A program made the translations under genes and the position numbers. A stretch of DNA of 64,000 nucleotides from a virus. The notes under the pieces are model-generated. The model did not search any database and was not told where the DNA came from. It saw only the letters and a list, made by a program, of their open reading frames with translations. Below, piece after piece: positions 38,186-47,509 of this stretch; position 1 is the first letter of the stretch, and every line of letters begins with the position of its first letter. The stretch spans positions 25,460-89,459 of IMG/VR virus record IMGVR_UViG_3300025894_000925. One strand, 5' to 3'.

Positions 38186-39263
38186 CGATAAATTTTGTGT
38201 GCGTCCGTTTATGCATAGTCTAGTAGACACCCAAGGACGTTTTATGCCTTGTTGTCGTAGTTTTGTTACAACAGATTTTAATATGAAAACACACTCTGTT
38301 GACGAGTGGTGGAATAGCGATTATCTCAATGATCTAAGAAAGCGTATAAAGAACAATGAACACAGTGATGAATGTGTTCGTTGTTATAAACAAGAGGAGC
38401 AAGGATCAAAAAGTTTTCGACAGTACAGCAATGAACGTTGGAGTGACATAACAGAACAAACAGAACAGCCACTGGATTGGGAAATACAGTTATCAAATTT
38501 ATGTAACTTGAAATGCTTGATGTGTAATCCGCAATCTAGTAGTCAATTTTTAGTTGAAGAAAACAAACTGTTTGACAAGGTATGGGATCAGAAGAAATAC
38601 GATTGGAATGAAAAAGACAATTACAAGATACTTGAAATAATGGAACACTGTGATAGTTTTATTCTAAGAGGAGGCGAACCGTTTATGTTGCCTTGGGTTC
38701 GCGATATTCTTTCATCATTGACACAACGTAAAGAAATAATGATTGCAACAAATGGAACTAAATTTGATCAAAGTTGGGTTGATGTATTGTCAGCACACGA
38801 CATTAAGATGTGTTTAAGTATTGACGGATATGCAGAACTTAATCATTACATAAGATATCCAAGTAAATGGAATGTTATAACTAATAATATAGAGTTGATG
38901 CGTCAAATACCCGATGCTAATATTTTTGTAAACACAGTCGTACAAAATTTAAATGTATTATATATTGATAGATTATTAGAGTGGGCTGAACAGGAAGAGC
39001 TTTTTGTACAGTTTGATATATTAACAAAGCCTCATTATCTGGCACCTGTATGTTTGCCAAAAGAATTAGCTCAACTTGCACAAGATAGACTTCGTGCTGT
39101 TGACTACGAAGCACAAAATGGTTTAGAAGGAATTATCAATACATTGGATAACTCCAATGAAGAAAACTGGAAAGAATTTTTAGATATGATTACTATTAGA
39201 GATAGACATCGTGGCACAAAGATAGTAAACTATATATCCGAAATGGAGGAACACTTTGCCTAA
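38172..39263 (+). CDS. Radical SAM protein 2, subtype B
   Basis: The product has 363 residues, the shortest of the six. The N-terminal twitch-like site reads FCVRPF, then MPCC, then ECVRCY. The core motif CNLKCLMC gives C111, C115 and C118, followed by the SAM-binding ILRGGEPFMLPW. It overlaps both neighbouring rSAM genes, so the series is probably co-translated. The [4Fe-4S]-SAM site should cleave SAM to a 5'-deoxyadenosyl radical; the reaction is unknown. Confidence 0.88.
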   Translation: MLKDNDKFCVRPFMHSLVDTQGRFMPCCRSFVTTDFNMKTHSVDEWWNSDYLNDLRKRIKNNEHSDECVRCYKQEEQGSKSFRQYSNERWSDITEQTEQPLDWEIQLSNLCNLKCLMCNPQSSSQFLVEENKLFDKVWDQKKYDWNEKDNYKILEIMEHCDSFILRGGEPFMLPWVRDILSSLTQRKEIMIATNGTKFDQSWVDVLSAHDIKMCLSIDGYAELNHYIRYPSKWNVITNNIELMRQIPDANIFVNTVVQNLNVLYIDRLLEWAEQEELFVQFDILTKPHYLAPVCLPKELAQLAQDRLRAVDYEAQNGLEGIINTLDNSNEENWKEFLDMITIRDRHRGTKIVNYISEMEEHFA

Positions 39264-40611
39264 GTTAGTTAATGAAACAGATTTAGAATTTAGAAAAAGA
39301 ATTCTTGATCCAAAGAGTGCAAGTTTTTGTGGAGCCAAATGGTATAATGCTACTATATGGTTAGGCAGTGGTATGACTACAAGTTGTCATCATCCACCAG
39401 CACACAAAGTTGATGTTGATGAAGTTAAATTTAATCCAAGAGCATTGCACAACAGTTCACAAAAGAAACAAGATCGTGCTGATATGCTCACAGGTGTAAG
39501 GCCCAAAGGTTGCGAATACTGCTGGAAGATTGAAGATATTAAACGAGATAATATCAGTGATAGAGTTTACAAAAGTGTAATCTACAGTGACAAATTATTA
39601 CAAGATGCATACAATACACCTCCGGAAGATGATGTTAACTTGCGTACACTTGAAATTGCTTTTGATAGAACTTGTCAGTTTGCATGTAGTTATTGTAACC
39701 CAGCGTTCAGTACTACATGGGTTAAAGATATTAAAAAGAATGGAGCATATGCCGGTCTAGAAAGCGATGGTCGTAATCACTTTACACATGAACACAACGA
39801 AGCAAGTTTGTACAAGTATTCCGAAACCAACCCATACGTTGAAGCATTTTTCAAATGGTGGGAAAGTGACTTGCACGAAACATTACAAGAATTACGTATC
39901 ACTGGCGGAGAGCCGTTGATGAGCGGTCACACATGGGACCTGTTTGATTGGTTTAAAGAAAACAAAGGTAAGTCAAAAACTCGAATTGCTATTAACAGCA
40001 ACTTGGGATTTGAAAGCGAAAAAGTTGAGAAATTGCTTGATGCGGCAGAACATCTTGAATTAGACTTATATACCAGCAACGAGAGTATGGGTCTACAAGC
40101 CGAATATATACGTGATGGATTAGAATGGAAACAATGGACAGCAAACGTAGAGCTACTGATACGAAGTGGTAAACTACGAGGATTGCATGTAATGAATACC
40201 ATTAATGCATTATGCTTAGAAAGTTTACCTGAGTTCTTAACGTGGATGCTAGAATGGAAATCAAAGTTTGGCAGAGACTTTCCAAACTTTACACTCAATA
40301 TTTTACGCTTTCCAAGTTTCCAATCACCTCTTGTGTTACCTGACGAGATTAGGGAACATCACAAGCAAAGATTACAAGATTGGTTATCTAATTTTCGTAA
40401 CCATGCAATGTTACATGAACACGAAATTAATCATGTACAGCGTTTAATTGATTACTTAGATGTTGTTAAAACTCCACATAGAGAAACATTTGAAATGCCT
40501 AAACTTCACAACGATTTTAAACAATTTTATTCACAATACGACCAACGCAGAGGTAAAGACTTTACCGCTACGTTTCCAACCTTAGCGGAGTGGTACAATG
40601 GACTCAAGTAA
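39256..40611 (+). CDS. Radical SAM protein 3, subtype A
   Basis: The product has 451 residues. It starts with TTG at 39256, supported by GGAGGA five nt upstream; no ATG gives this length. The N terminus resembles rSAM 1 (FCGAKW, SCHHPPAHKVD, GCEYCWKIED). The core is CQFACSYC, with C140, C144 and C147, then ITGGEPLMSG. The C terminus ends in DQRRGKDFTATFP, close to the corresponding end of rSAM 1 (DKRRDTNFLATFP). rSAM 1 and 3 are recent-looking paralogues separated by one subtype B gene. Confidence 0.88.
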   Translation: MPKLVNETDLEFRKRILDPKSASFCGAKWYNATIWLGSGMTTSCHHPPAHKVDVDEVKFNPRALHNSSQKKQDRADMLTGVRPKGCEYCWKIEDIKRDNISDRVYKSVIYSDKLLQDAYNTPPEDDVNLRTLEIAFDRTCQFACSYCNPAFSTTWVKDIKKNGAYAGLESDGRNHFTHEHNEASLYKYSETNPYVEAFFKWWESDLHETLQELRITGGEPLMSGHTWDLFDWFKENKGKSKTRIAINSNLGFESEKVEKLLDAAEHLELDLYTSNESMGLQAEYIRDGLEWKQWTANVELLIRSGKLRGLHVMNTINALCLESLPEFLTWMLEWKSKFGRDFPNFTLNILRFPSFQSPLVLPDEIREHHKQRLQDWLSNFRNHAMLHEHEINHVQRLIDYLDVVKTPHRETFEMPKLHNDFKQFYSQYDQRRGKDFTATFPTLAEWYNGLK

Positions 40612-41923
40612 AAAAGACTTTTATGAAAAATATGATTATAACGAAAGAACTCCGCACTTTGTCAAGCCTGAAGATTTAACAGACAAGCAACTTAGCAGAC
40701 TTGTCAAAGAGGATAACTTTTGTATGTTGCCTTGGGTTCACATGCATGCCTTTCCAGATGGTAGAGTGTATCCTTGTTGTTTAGGTGATTACTGGCATCC
40801 AATTGGAGACTTACGCAAAGACACAATGCGTGAAGTATGGAATCAAGATGCGTATAAAACAATGCGTAAAAACATGCTTGAAGACAAGCCATGTAAAGAA
40901 TGTACTAAATGCTATGAACAAGAACAAAACGGTTTCTTTAGTATGCGAAATGATGCTAATAGAAACTACGGACATTTGATCGAAGAAGTAAATCAAACAA
41001 CAGAAGATGGCGAACATCCTGAGTTTAAGTTGCGTTATTGGGATATACGCTTCAGTAACCTATGTAACTTTAAATGCCGTTCTTGTGGTCCTATTTTTAG
41101 CAGTAACTGGTTCAACGATCATGTAAAACTGTACGGAAGAGTACCTGATGTGCTTAAAAGAGACATGGCCAGAGTAGAGTACACAACTGGCGATGAAGAC
41201 GGAATGCTGAATCAAATGGAAGAACATATTCCGTATTTAGAACAAGTATATTTTGCAGGTGGTGAACCTTTGATTATGAAGGAGCATTATTACTTGCTTG
41301 AGCGTTTAATTGAACTAGGCAAGACTGATGTGCGTTTGGTATACAATACAAACTTTAGTGAAATGCGTTACAAGAAAAAGCATGTATTTGATTATTGGAA
41401 ACAGTTTAAAACAGTAAATGTTGGTGCTAGTCTTGATGGCATGGGTCCACAAGCAGAGCTAATACGCAAAGGTGCAGATTGGAAACAGACTGAAGAAAAC
41501 AGAGTACGTATGATGGCTGAAGTGCCACATGTTGACTTTTATGTTAGTGCTACAGTCACTAGTCAAAACGTTTTACATGTACTAGACTTTCACAAAGACT
41601 GGGTTGAAAAAGGGTTTATTCAACCACAGGATTTTAATGTTAATATTTGTCAAAGTCCTGAATGGTATCGTATTGATATTTTTCCAGAGAAGTTTAAAAA
41701 AGAAGTTATTGAACCTGCATATCGCAAACACATTGAATGGTTAGATCCACAAGATAAGTTACGTAGAGCAACAACAGGATTTGAAAGTGCTATTAACTTT
41801 ATGATGAGCAACGATGGATCAAAAGAATGGCCAAGGTTTGAAGAAGAAATTACAAAGTTAGATCGCATACGCAACGAAGATTTTTGGAAAACATTTCCGG
41901 AGTTGGAGTCGGCACGTGGATAA
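40598..41923 (+). CDS. Radical SAM protein 4, subtype B
   Basis: The product has 441 residues. The N-terminal site reads FCMLPW, then YPCCLGDYW and ECTKCYEQEQNG, with a WNQDAYK-type linker. The core motif CNFKCRSC gives C156, C160 and C163, followed by SSNW and later FAGGEPLIMKEHY. The overlaps of 14 nt and 8 nt with neighbours place it inside the operon. The LPWVHM and 'CNFKCR-CG----SW' segments are nearly shared with rSAM 5 and 6. Substrate unknown. Confidence 0.88.
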   Translation: MDSSKKDFYEKYDYNERTPHFVKPEDLTDKQLSRLVKEDNFCMLPWVHMHAFPDGRVYPCCLGDYWHPIGDLRKDTMREVWNQDAYKTMRKNMLEDKPCKECTKCYEQEQNGFFSMRNDANRNYGHLIEEVNQTTEDGEHPEFKLRYWDIRFSNLCNFKCRSCGPIFSSNWFNDHVKLYGRVPDVLKRDMARVEYTTGDEDGMLNQMEEHIPYLEQVYFAGGEPLIMKEHYYLLERLIELGKTDVRLVYNTNFSEMRYKKKHVFDYWKQFKTVNVGASLDGMGPQAELIRKGADWKQTEENRVRMMAEVPHVDFYVSATVTSQNVLHVLDFHKDWVEKGFIQPQDFNVNICQSPEWYRIDIFPEKFKKEVIEPAYRKHIEWLDPQDKLRRATTGFESAINFMMSNDGSKEWPRFEEEITKLDRIRNEDFWKTFPELESARG

Positions 41924-43139
41924 TAATTCCAAGACAATATGTATGTTACCTTGGGTTAGTATGGAAACAACACCAATGGGTACCAGTCGACCTTGTTGTT
42001 TAGCAATGGACGAAATTACAAAACCAGATGGTACAAAGTATGCACTACGAGAAAATACACTTGAAGAAATATATAAAAGCGAATACATGGTTGATTTACG
42101 TGAACAGTTTTTGCGTGGAGAAAAACCTAAAACATGTAGTCGCTGTTGGGATGAAGAAGATGCAGGACGCACAAGCAAACGCATGAACACAGATGTGCGT
42201 TTCAAACATGAACGCCCGTTGATAGATTTTTCTGACACCAATCCTGACAGTTTATGGTTTATTGATCTAAAACTTGGAAACATTTGTAATCTTAAATGTC
42301 GTATATGTGGAAGTTGGTCAAGCAGTAAATGGGCAAGAGAAGAAATTGATTATATACGCAAATACAAAAATAGAAATGCCAAGGATCATATTGCATACAA
42401 GTGGCTTAAAGATGGCAAGTGGCCTCGTGAGTCTGAAGTATTTTGGGAGAACATGATTGACTTACTGCCTAACATAAAATACTTTGAGTTTACAGGTGGT
42501 GAACCTTTTATGATCAAAGAACACTTTCAATTGCTACAACAAGCAGTTGACGGCGGCTTTGCAAAAGATATTGAAATACATTACAATACCAACGGCACAC
42601 AATATCCAGAAGAGTTTGTACATTTATGGAAAGAGTTTAAGTATGTTGAGATTGCATTTAGTATTGATAACGTAGGCAAACGATTTGAGTACGAACGTTT
42701 TGGAGCTCGCTGGGACGAAGTATGCGAAAATATAAAACGTTTTAGAGACTTGCGTGATCAGAATAACAATATTAAGTTACAGATTTGTTTAACTGTAAAT
42801 ATTCAGAATGTCTACTACTTGAAAGATTTATGTGACTGGATGCGTACACAGGACTTTGATTATCATCACTTTAATATGTTACATGATCCGCGCCACCAAA
42901 ACATTGGTGAAATGACAATAGAAGCAAAACAAATAGTAACCAATCGTTTAAAACAAGATCAATTTCATCCACACGATAAAAATGAAATTGATAAACTAAT
43001 AAAGTTTATTGACAATGGACCTAGCAGTAATGGTAAAGACTTTGTTAGATTAATGAAACAAACAGATACATATCGTAAAGAAAACTTTTTAGAAACACAT
43101 ACACAAATAGCAAAGGCAATGGGTTACAGTGATACGTGA
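41916..43139 (+). CDS. Radical SAM protein 5, subtype B
   Basis: The product has 407 residues from a GTG start with GGAG seven nt upstream. Twitch-like site: ICMLPWVSM, then RPCCLAMDE and TCSRCWDEEDAG. The core is CNLKCRIC with C124, C128 and C131, then FTGGEPFMIKEHF. The C terminus ends in an ENFLETHTQIAKAMGY helix. It overlaps the 2OG-oxygenase gene by 11 nt. No sequence clue to the substrate. Confidence 0.88.
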   Translation: MDNNSKTICMLPWVSMETTPMGTSRPCCLAMDEITKPDGTKYALRENTLEEIYKSEYMVDLREQFLRGEKPKTCSRCWDEEDAGRTSKRMNTDVRFKHERPLIDFSDTNPDSLWFIDLKLGNICNLKCRICGSWSSSKWAREEIDYIRKYKNRNAKDHIAYKWLKDGKWPRESEVFWENMIDLLPNIKYFEFTGGEPFMIKEHFQLLQQAVDGGFAKDIEIHYNTNGTQYPEEFVHLWKEFKYVEIAFSIDNVGKRFEYERFGARWDEVCENIKRFRDLRDQNNNIKLQICLTVNIQNVYYLKDLCDWMRTQDFDYHHFNMLHDPRHQNIGEMTIEAKQIVTNRLKQDQFHPHDKNEIDKLIKFIDNGPSSNGKDFVRLMKQTDTYRKENFLETHTQIAKAMGYSDT

Positions 43140-43638
43140 GGTACAACAAATATCCACAAACGGATACAAGTTAAAACACAATATCCCCAATGGTGTTAAA
43201 AATAAGTTGTTTAATCATACAACGCAATTTGACCCTATTACTGAAACATGGCATCTTGGAGGCTACAGAGAGTCGTGGTGGTTAGATATTGATCGTGATA
43301 GTATTGTACGCAATGAAATAGCAGGTAGATTTTCTAGCCTTGATATTGACAAGCAAAAGGTGCGTGGTGTTGAAATATGGTTTGATCATGCTGGCTATGA
43401 AAACGCAATGCATACTGATGATCCTAATAGTGTTTGTAATATTATTATGTTGTACTTAGGAGAAGAAAGTAACAGTGAATCAATGGGTACTTACTGGTAT
43501 GAAAATGATATCAAGTACGAAGTTGACTATGAAGTAAATACTGGACTAATGTTATTAAATTCGCACACAATACAACACGGCATGAAAGGTAAAGTTCCTA
43601 ACAATGTTATTCGAAAATCTTTATATGTAAATTTTTAA
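43129..43638 (+). CDS. 2-oxoglutarate/Fe(II)-dependent oxygenase
   Basis: The product has 169 residues from a GTG start. The double-stranded beta-helix shows an iron site with H95 and D97 (MHTDDP) and distal H150 (TIQHGM). R162 in IRKSLYV is the expected 2OG-binding Arg. Such enzymes hydroxylate, desaturate or otherwise oxidise substrates using 2OG and oxygen. It sits between rSAM 5 and rSAM 6 and overlaps the former, so it probably acts on the same or a linked substrate. 2OG oxygenases are common in marine T4-like phages, generally with unknown substrate. Confidence 0.85.
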   Translation: MIREVQQISTNGYKLKHNIPNGVKNKLFNHTTQFDPITETWHLGGYRESWWLDIDRDSIVRNEIAGRFSSLDIDKQKVRGVEIWFDHAGYENAMHTDDPNSVCNIIMLYLGEESNSESMGTYWYENDIKYEVDYEVNTGLMLLNSHTIQHGMKGKVPNNVIRKSLYVNF

Positions 43639-43639
43639 T

Positions 43640-44938
43640 ATGATAAAACCAGACAAAAAACCTGAAAATTTGTGTATGGCTCCGTGGACACATACCTACC
43701 TAAGTCCGCAAACAGAACGCAGACTTTGTTGTGCTAGTAGAGAACCAGCACAGAACTTTGAGCAGTATATTGATACAGACTCAGGAACAGGTGAATATAA
43801 ACCTACCACACTAGACGAACACTGGAACAGCGAACACATGAAAAGTGTTAGGCGTAGAATGATGTCTGGTGAAGAACTTAGTGAATGTGAAGTTTGTACT
43901 AACAAGTTATTAAACACAGATGTTTACAGAAGTTATTTTAATAACCTATTTGGACATAAATATGATAGTATATGGGATCACACCGATCCTGATGGTACGA
44001 CCCGTTTAAAGCCAGTTAGTTGGGATTATAGGTTTTCAAACCTATGCAACTTCAAATGTCGTATGTGTGGTGATATGCTCAGTTCAAGTTGGGAAGCCGA
44101 GCAACGTAAGCATAATATGATAAATTGGGAAGATCCTAAGAACAACTGGATGCGACCTAATCTCAAAAAACAAATAGAAAAATTTCAGTCAACTCAGATA
44201 GAACAGGAGTTTGCTGAAGCAGTTGAAAGTCACCGCGTAGAAGAAGTCTACTGGGTAGGTGGCGAACCTTTAATGTATGAACAGCATTGGAGGTATATGA
44301 AGAGAATTATAGAGCTAGGAGATGGACCAAATGTTTATGCAAGATATAACACTAACTTATCTAGGATTAGTTATTCTGGCACTAATCTTTATACTGATAT
44401 TTTGGCTAGGCTACGTGATTGGCAAATATGTGCAAGCCTCGATGGCACGGGACGAATTGGAGAGTATATTCGAACAGGTCTCAATTTTGACCAGTGGCTT
44501 GAAAACTTCAATAAAGGAGTTGAGGTCAGCAACCACTCGCGCCAAATTCGTATTGACTTCACTCTTACCTTACCAGGACTCTTTGAAGTCCAAAAAATAC
44601 AAGAACTCGCAAAAAGATTAGGTGTAGGAATACTTGCTAAAGTAATCTTTAGTTTTAGTCCTGACATTGTAATGTCGCCATTGGCATTGCCTCGTAACCT
44701 GTTGGATAAATGGTTAGATGAACTTATTCCTTCAGTTGATGGTGCGTTAAAAGATGTGCTAGTACAACTAAAGAATAGACCAACATTTGCAGAACAATGG
44801 CCAGATCAGTATGAAGCAGGACTACAAAAAGGCAAAGCACGTATATTAAAATTAGAACAAATTAGAACACAAGATCTGACGATGACAGATATTCTATCTT
44901 CACGGCATGATATATTAGATTGGTGGTTAGAAATATGA
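43640..44938 (+). CDS. Radical SAM protein 6, subtype B
   Basis: The product has 432 residues. The N-terminal site reads LCMAPW, then RLCCASREP and ECEVCTNKLL, where CC follows Leu rather than Pro. The core CNFKCRMC gives C136, C140 and C143, followed by SSSW and WVGGEPLMYEQHW. It starts 1 nt after the oxygenase gene and overlaps the next gene by ATGA. This is the last of the six rSAM genes. Confidence 0.88.
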   Translation: MIKPDKKPENLCMAPWTHTYLSPQTERRLCCASREPAQNFEQYIDTDSGTGEYKPTTLDEHWNSEHMKSVRRRMMSGEELSECEVCTNKLLNTDVYRSYFNNLFGHKYDSIWDHTDPDGTTRLKPVSWDYRFSNLCNFKCRMCGDMLSSSWEAEQRKHNMINWEDPKNNWMRPNLKKQIEKFQSTQIEQEFAEAVESHRVEEVYWVGGEPLMYEQHWRYMKRIIELGDGPNVYARYNTNLSRISYSGTNLYTDILARLRDWQICASLDGTGRIGEYIRTGLNFDQWLENFNKGVEVSNHSRQIRIDFTLTLPGLFEVQKIQELAKRLGVGILAKVIFSFSPDIVMSPLALPRNLLDKWLDELIPSVDGALKDVLVQLKNRPTFAEQWPDQYEAGLQKGKARILKLEQIRTQDLTMTDILSSRHDILDWWLEI

Positions 44939-46008
44939 CACGAGAAGTTAAAGTAGTATTAAGAAATCCAGTTAACAAAAGTAAAACAGTTGATTTTCAT
45001 ATTGACGTTGAGCAAACTATAATGGGACGTAACTGGCTAGGTGCATTAAATGGATTATTAATAAATGATTCCTACTTAGAAAAGAACTTTTTATTCTTGG
45101 GTTTTCCTAATACTGCTAGAGATATTAACTTCATATGTAAAGAGTTACAGTGGGTCAAAAATACTATCAATGATTTTTTTAACAAGGAGTATATAATAAG
45201 AGAAATATTTACACCAAAAACATTGAGAGATGGCATGAACCCAAATCAGGATATTATGAACAGATTGCATAATCATTTTGAAGTACTACAAGGTAGTGCA
45301 TGGGGATTGAGTGACTGGTATAAAAAAGCAAATCACGAAACTAAGTTTGCTATTAGACAGTTAAACAATTTGTGTCACGAAGCAGAATCATTAATGCTGA
45401 GCCAGAAGAAACAAATTGAGGCACCGCAGTGGATGCGTCCGTCTCAGATCACAACATTTTTAAATGCTCCTAGATTTGATTATCCCGACGAGCATAAGCG
45501 GACATTCAACAAGGAAAGATATGATCGTACCTTTGGTACTGTTTACCAACACTGGACTCAAGTAGGAAAAACATTATATGAAGTGTTCGTTGATGAAGGC
45601 GCACCTGATTTAACAGACGCAATGTGTGAAGAGATTACTCATTTGCGTTACTACAGTGGCGAGTTTGACATTGAATGGTCACGTGATATTACCTATGCTG
45701 GTGAATATCCGTGGCACAAGCAACGAATGGATGAATATGCAGATTGGTTAGAGCGTAATGGTTTTAATCACAATGACACACAATACAACTATGGATATCA
45801 TTCAGTTGGACAAGTTGATCTAGTAGGTAGTTTTGGTACAGACAATCCTGAAACAGTGTGGGAGATCATTGGCGAACACTTAGACATTGTAAAAATTGAA
45901 ACACTTGAGGCTTCATGTGATTTTGATTATTGCTGGACAGACAAGGATTATTATGACGTACAAATTGAAAGGTTAAAACCAGGTTATGATTATAGTAGCC
46001 GGGGGTGA
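44935..46008 (+). CDS. Hypothetical protein, cluster member
   Basis: The product has 357 residues from ATG 44935, coupled by ATGA to rSAM 6; an in-frame ATG at 44920 lies inside rSAM 6 and is less likely. It is rich in Trp, Tyr, His and Asn (SAWGLSDWYKKANHETKFA, then WSRDITYAGEYPWHKQRM) without a recognised motif. Conserved-looking acidic and His residues near 200-330 could form a metal site, but this is speculation. It overlaps the first SGNH gene by 23 nt. Confidence 0.7.
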   Translation: MTREVKVVLRNPVNKSKTVDFHIDVEQTIMGRNWLGALNGLLINDSYLEKNFLFLGFPNTARDINFICKELQWVKNTINDFFNKEYIIREIFTPKTLRDGMNPNQDIMNRLHNHFEVLQGSAWGLSDWYKKANHETKFAIRQLNNLCHEAESLMLSQKKQIEAPQWMRPSQITTFLNAPRFDYPDEHKRTFNKERYDRTFGTVYQHWTQVGKTLYEVFVDEGAPDLTDAMCEEITHLRYYSGEFDIEWSRDITYAGEYPWHKQRMDEYADWLERNGFNHNDTQYNYGYHSVGQVDLVGSFGTDNPETVWEIIGEHLDIVKIETLEASCDFDYCWTDKDYYDVQIERLKPGYDYSSRG

Positions 46009-46768
46009 TAGTTTTGTTGCAGGAAGTGAACTAGAACACTCTGATAATAATTTTACAAAGTTGGTTAGTCAACAATATACCAATTATATAAATGTAGCAA
46101 CACCTGGCAATAGCAACGAAGCAATCGCTAGACAAACAATTAATGCATTAGAGTCATTAACAAAAGATAAGTTTGCTATAGTTAGTTGGACATTTCCAGG
46201 ACGCTATGAGTTTCGTTTCAATTACGATACCAAACAACGTACAGGGCATTGGTATTCAATTAACTCGTGGACAATTGAAAGTGACTTATCTTCAATTGAA
46301 AAAGAGTTCCATACCCAAGATGATGGTATTCTAACGGCTCAACAAGATACTATTAAAAGAGCAAACGAGACAGGTGTTGCTGGCTTTGCTCAAACATTCT
46401 ATAAACATGTTGGTAGCAGTGAATACTGGGAAATATATAGCACACTAAAAGAAATAGTGTACTTACAAAACTACTTAAAATCTAATAGTATTCCCTACAT
46501 GTTTACCTGTGCTGACAACTGTATATTATACAATTATACAATAGAAAATGCCGATGTGTCAATCAAAACTTTGTACAATCTAATAGATATGAACAAATGG
46601 TTTTGGTTTCCAGAAGGAACAAAGAATGGTGAAACTCAGAACCCTAGAGGTTTTTACCAGTGGGCACTAGAGAATAAATACAAGGTAGGCACTACACACC
46701 CCTTAGAAGATGCACATAAATCAGCCGCAAACCTAATGCAGGAGTTTTTCAATGATCAAATGGTTTAA
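45986..46768 (+). CDS. SGNH-hydrolase-like protein 1
   Basis: The product has 260 residues. N-terminal block I reads IIVAGGDSFVAGSE, with Ser9 as predicted nucleophile. The C-terminal block is THPLEDAHKSAANLM, placing the expected catalytic His near 248. GN in the TPGNSNEAIARQ segment fits block II/III. SGNH enzymes remove or transfer acyl groups, often on polysaccharides. With ACP at the head of the operon, an acyltransferase or deacylase role on a glycan is plausible, but not shown. Confidence 0.72.
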   Translation: MIIVAGGDSFVAGSELEHSDNNFTKLVSQQYTNYINVATPGNSNEAIARQTINALESLTKDKFAIVSWTFPGRYEFRFNYDTKQRTGHWYSINSWTIESDLSSIEKEFHTQDDGILTAQQDTIKRANETGVAGFAQTFYKHVGSSEYWEIYSTLKEIVYLQNYLKSNSIPYMFTCADNCILYNYTIENADVSIKTLYNLIDMNKWFWFPEGTKNGETQNPRGFYQWALENKYKVGTTHPLEDAHKSAANLMQEFFNDQMV

Positions 46769-46856
46769 GAGTTTAATTAACCGTGTGAAATTAGAGATTG
46801 CATATCGCAAAAAACTTAAAGAATTACGCAAACGGGATCCGTTTATCTATAAATGA
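46752..46856 (+). CDS. Very small basic protein (34 aa)
   Basis: ATG 46752 with AGGAG seven to eight nt upstream; the TGA overlaps the next start as ATGA (46853-46856). The sequence is an amphipathic basic helix (MIKWFKSLI, then KKLKELRKR). The clean ribosome site and exact coupling support a real gene. It could be membrane-surface associated. I see no leader/core architecture that would make it a clear RiPP precursor. Confidence 0.5.
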   Translation: MIKWFKSLINRVKLEIAYRKKLKELRKRDPFIYK

Positions 46857-47509
46857 GTAAACGTAGATTATTAACCGTTGGTGATAGTTTTACATATGGA
46901 GATGAACTTCCTAATAGAGAAGTTGATGCCTACCCATATCTAATGAAAAACTTATTGGGCTTTGACGAAGTAGTTAATCTAGGACTTTGCGGTGCTAGTT
47001 CTGATTATGTTTTTAGAACAACAATTGAAACTTTAATCAACGAAACATTTGATTTAGTATTAATAAGTTGGCCGGAACAAAGTCGTTTTGAAGCACTTGA
47101 TTTACCAAATACAGAACCTTCGCAGTTCATGTCAATTCGTGCTCGAACACAAAAAGAACCAGACTGGATAACAGACTATTATAAGTATAGTTATGATATC
47201 GCTTGGGGATTTCGAAAACAGTTTAATCAGATAATTGCATTGCAAGGATTTTTACTAAATCGTAATCAACGTTATCTAATGTATAATGTAGCTGGTTTAC
47301 AAGGTTACTATGACGAATACTATCAACTTCTTGAAGCTCAGTTTAGAGAAATTGATAAAAGATTCTTTGTTGGTTGGCCTAAAGACGGCATACTAGAATG
47401 GCAAGGAAATTGTGTTAAAGGTCCTGGAGGTCATCCTTTAGAACTTGGACACAAAAGAATAGCAAAGGTTATTGATGAGTATATTAGGAATATCAGCTGG
47501 ATTTCATGA
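46853..47509 (+). CDS. SGNH-hydrolase-like protein 2
   Basis: The product has 218 residues. Block I reads LLTVGDSFTYGDELP with Ser12; NLGLCGASSDYVFR fits the block II glycine region; GGHPLELGHKRIA near the C terminus supplies the His. It is similar in outline to SGNH protein 1, with the 34-aa ORF between them. Its 3' end overlaps the carbamoyltransferase by 35 nt. Substrate unknown. Confidence 0.78.
   Translation: MSKRRLLTVGDSFTYGDELPNREVDAYPYLMKNLLGFDEVVNLGLCGASSDYVFRTTIETLINETFDLVLISWPEQSRFEALDLPNTEPSQFMSIRARTQKEPDWITDYYKYSYDIAWGFRKQFNQIIALQGFLLNRNQRYLMYNVAGLQGYYDEYYQLLEAQFREIDKRFFVGWPKDGILEWQGNCVKGPGGHPLELGHKRIAKVIDEYIRNISWIS

Noticed and set aside
46752-46856. RiPP precursor for the radical SAM enzymes
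   Set aside because: The 34-aa ORF has no leader/core layout, Cys cluster or Gly-rich core, lies 1.8 kb from the last rSAM gene, and no transporter or peptidase partner is present. Kept only as a small ORF.
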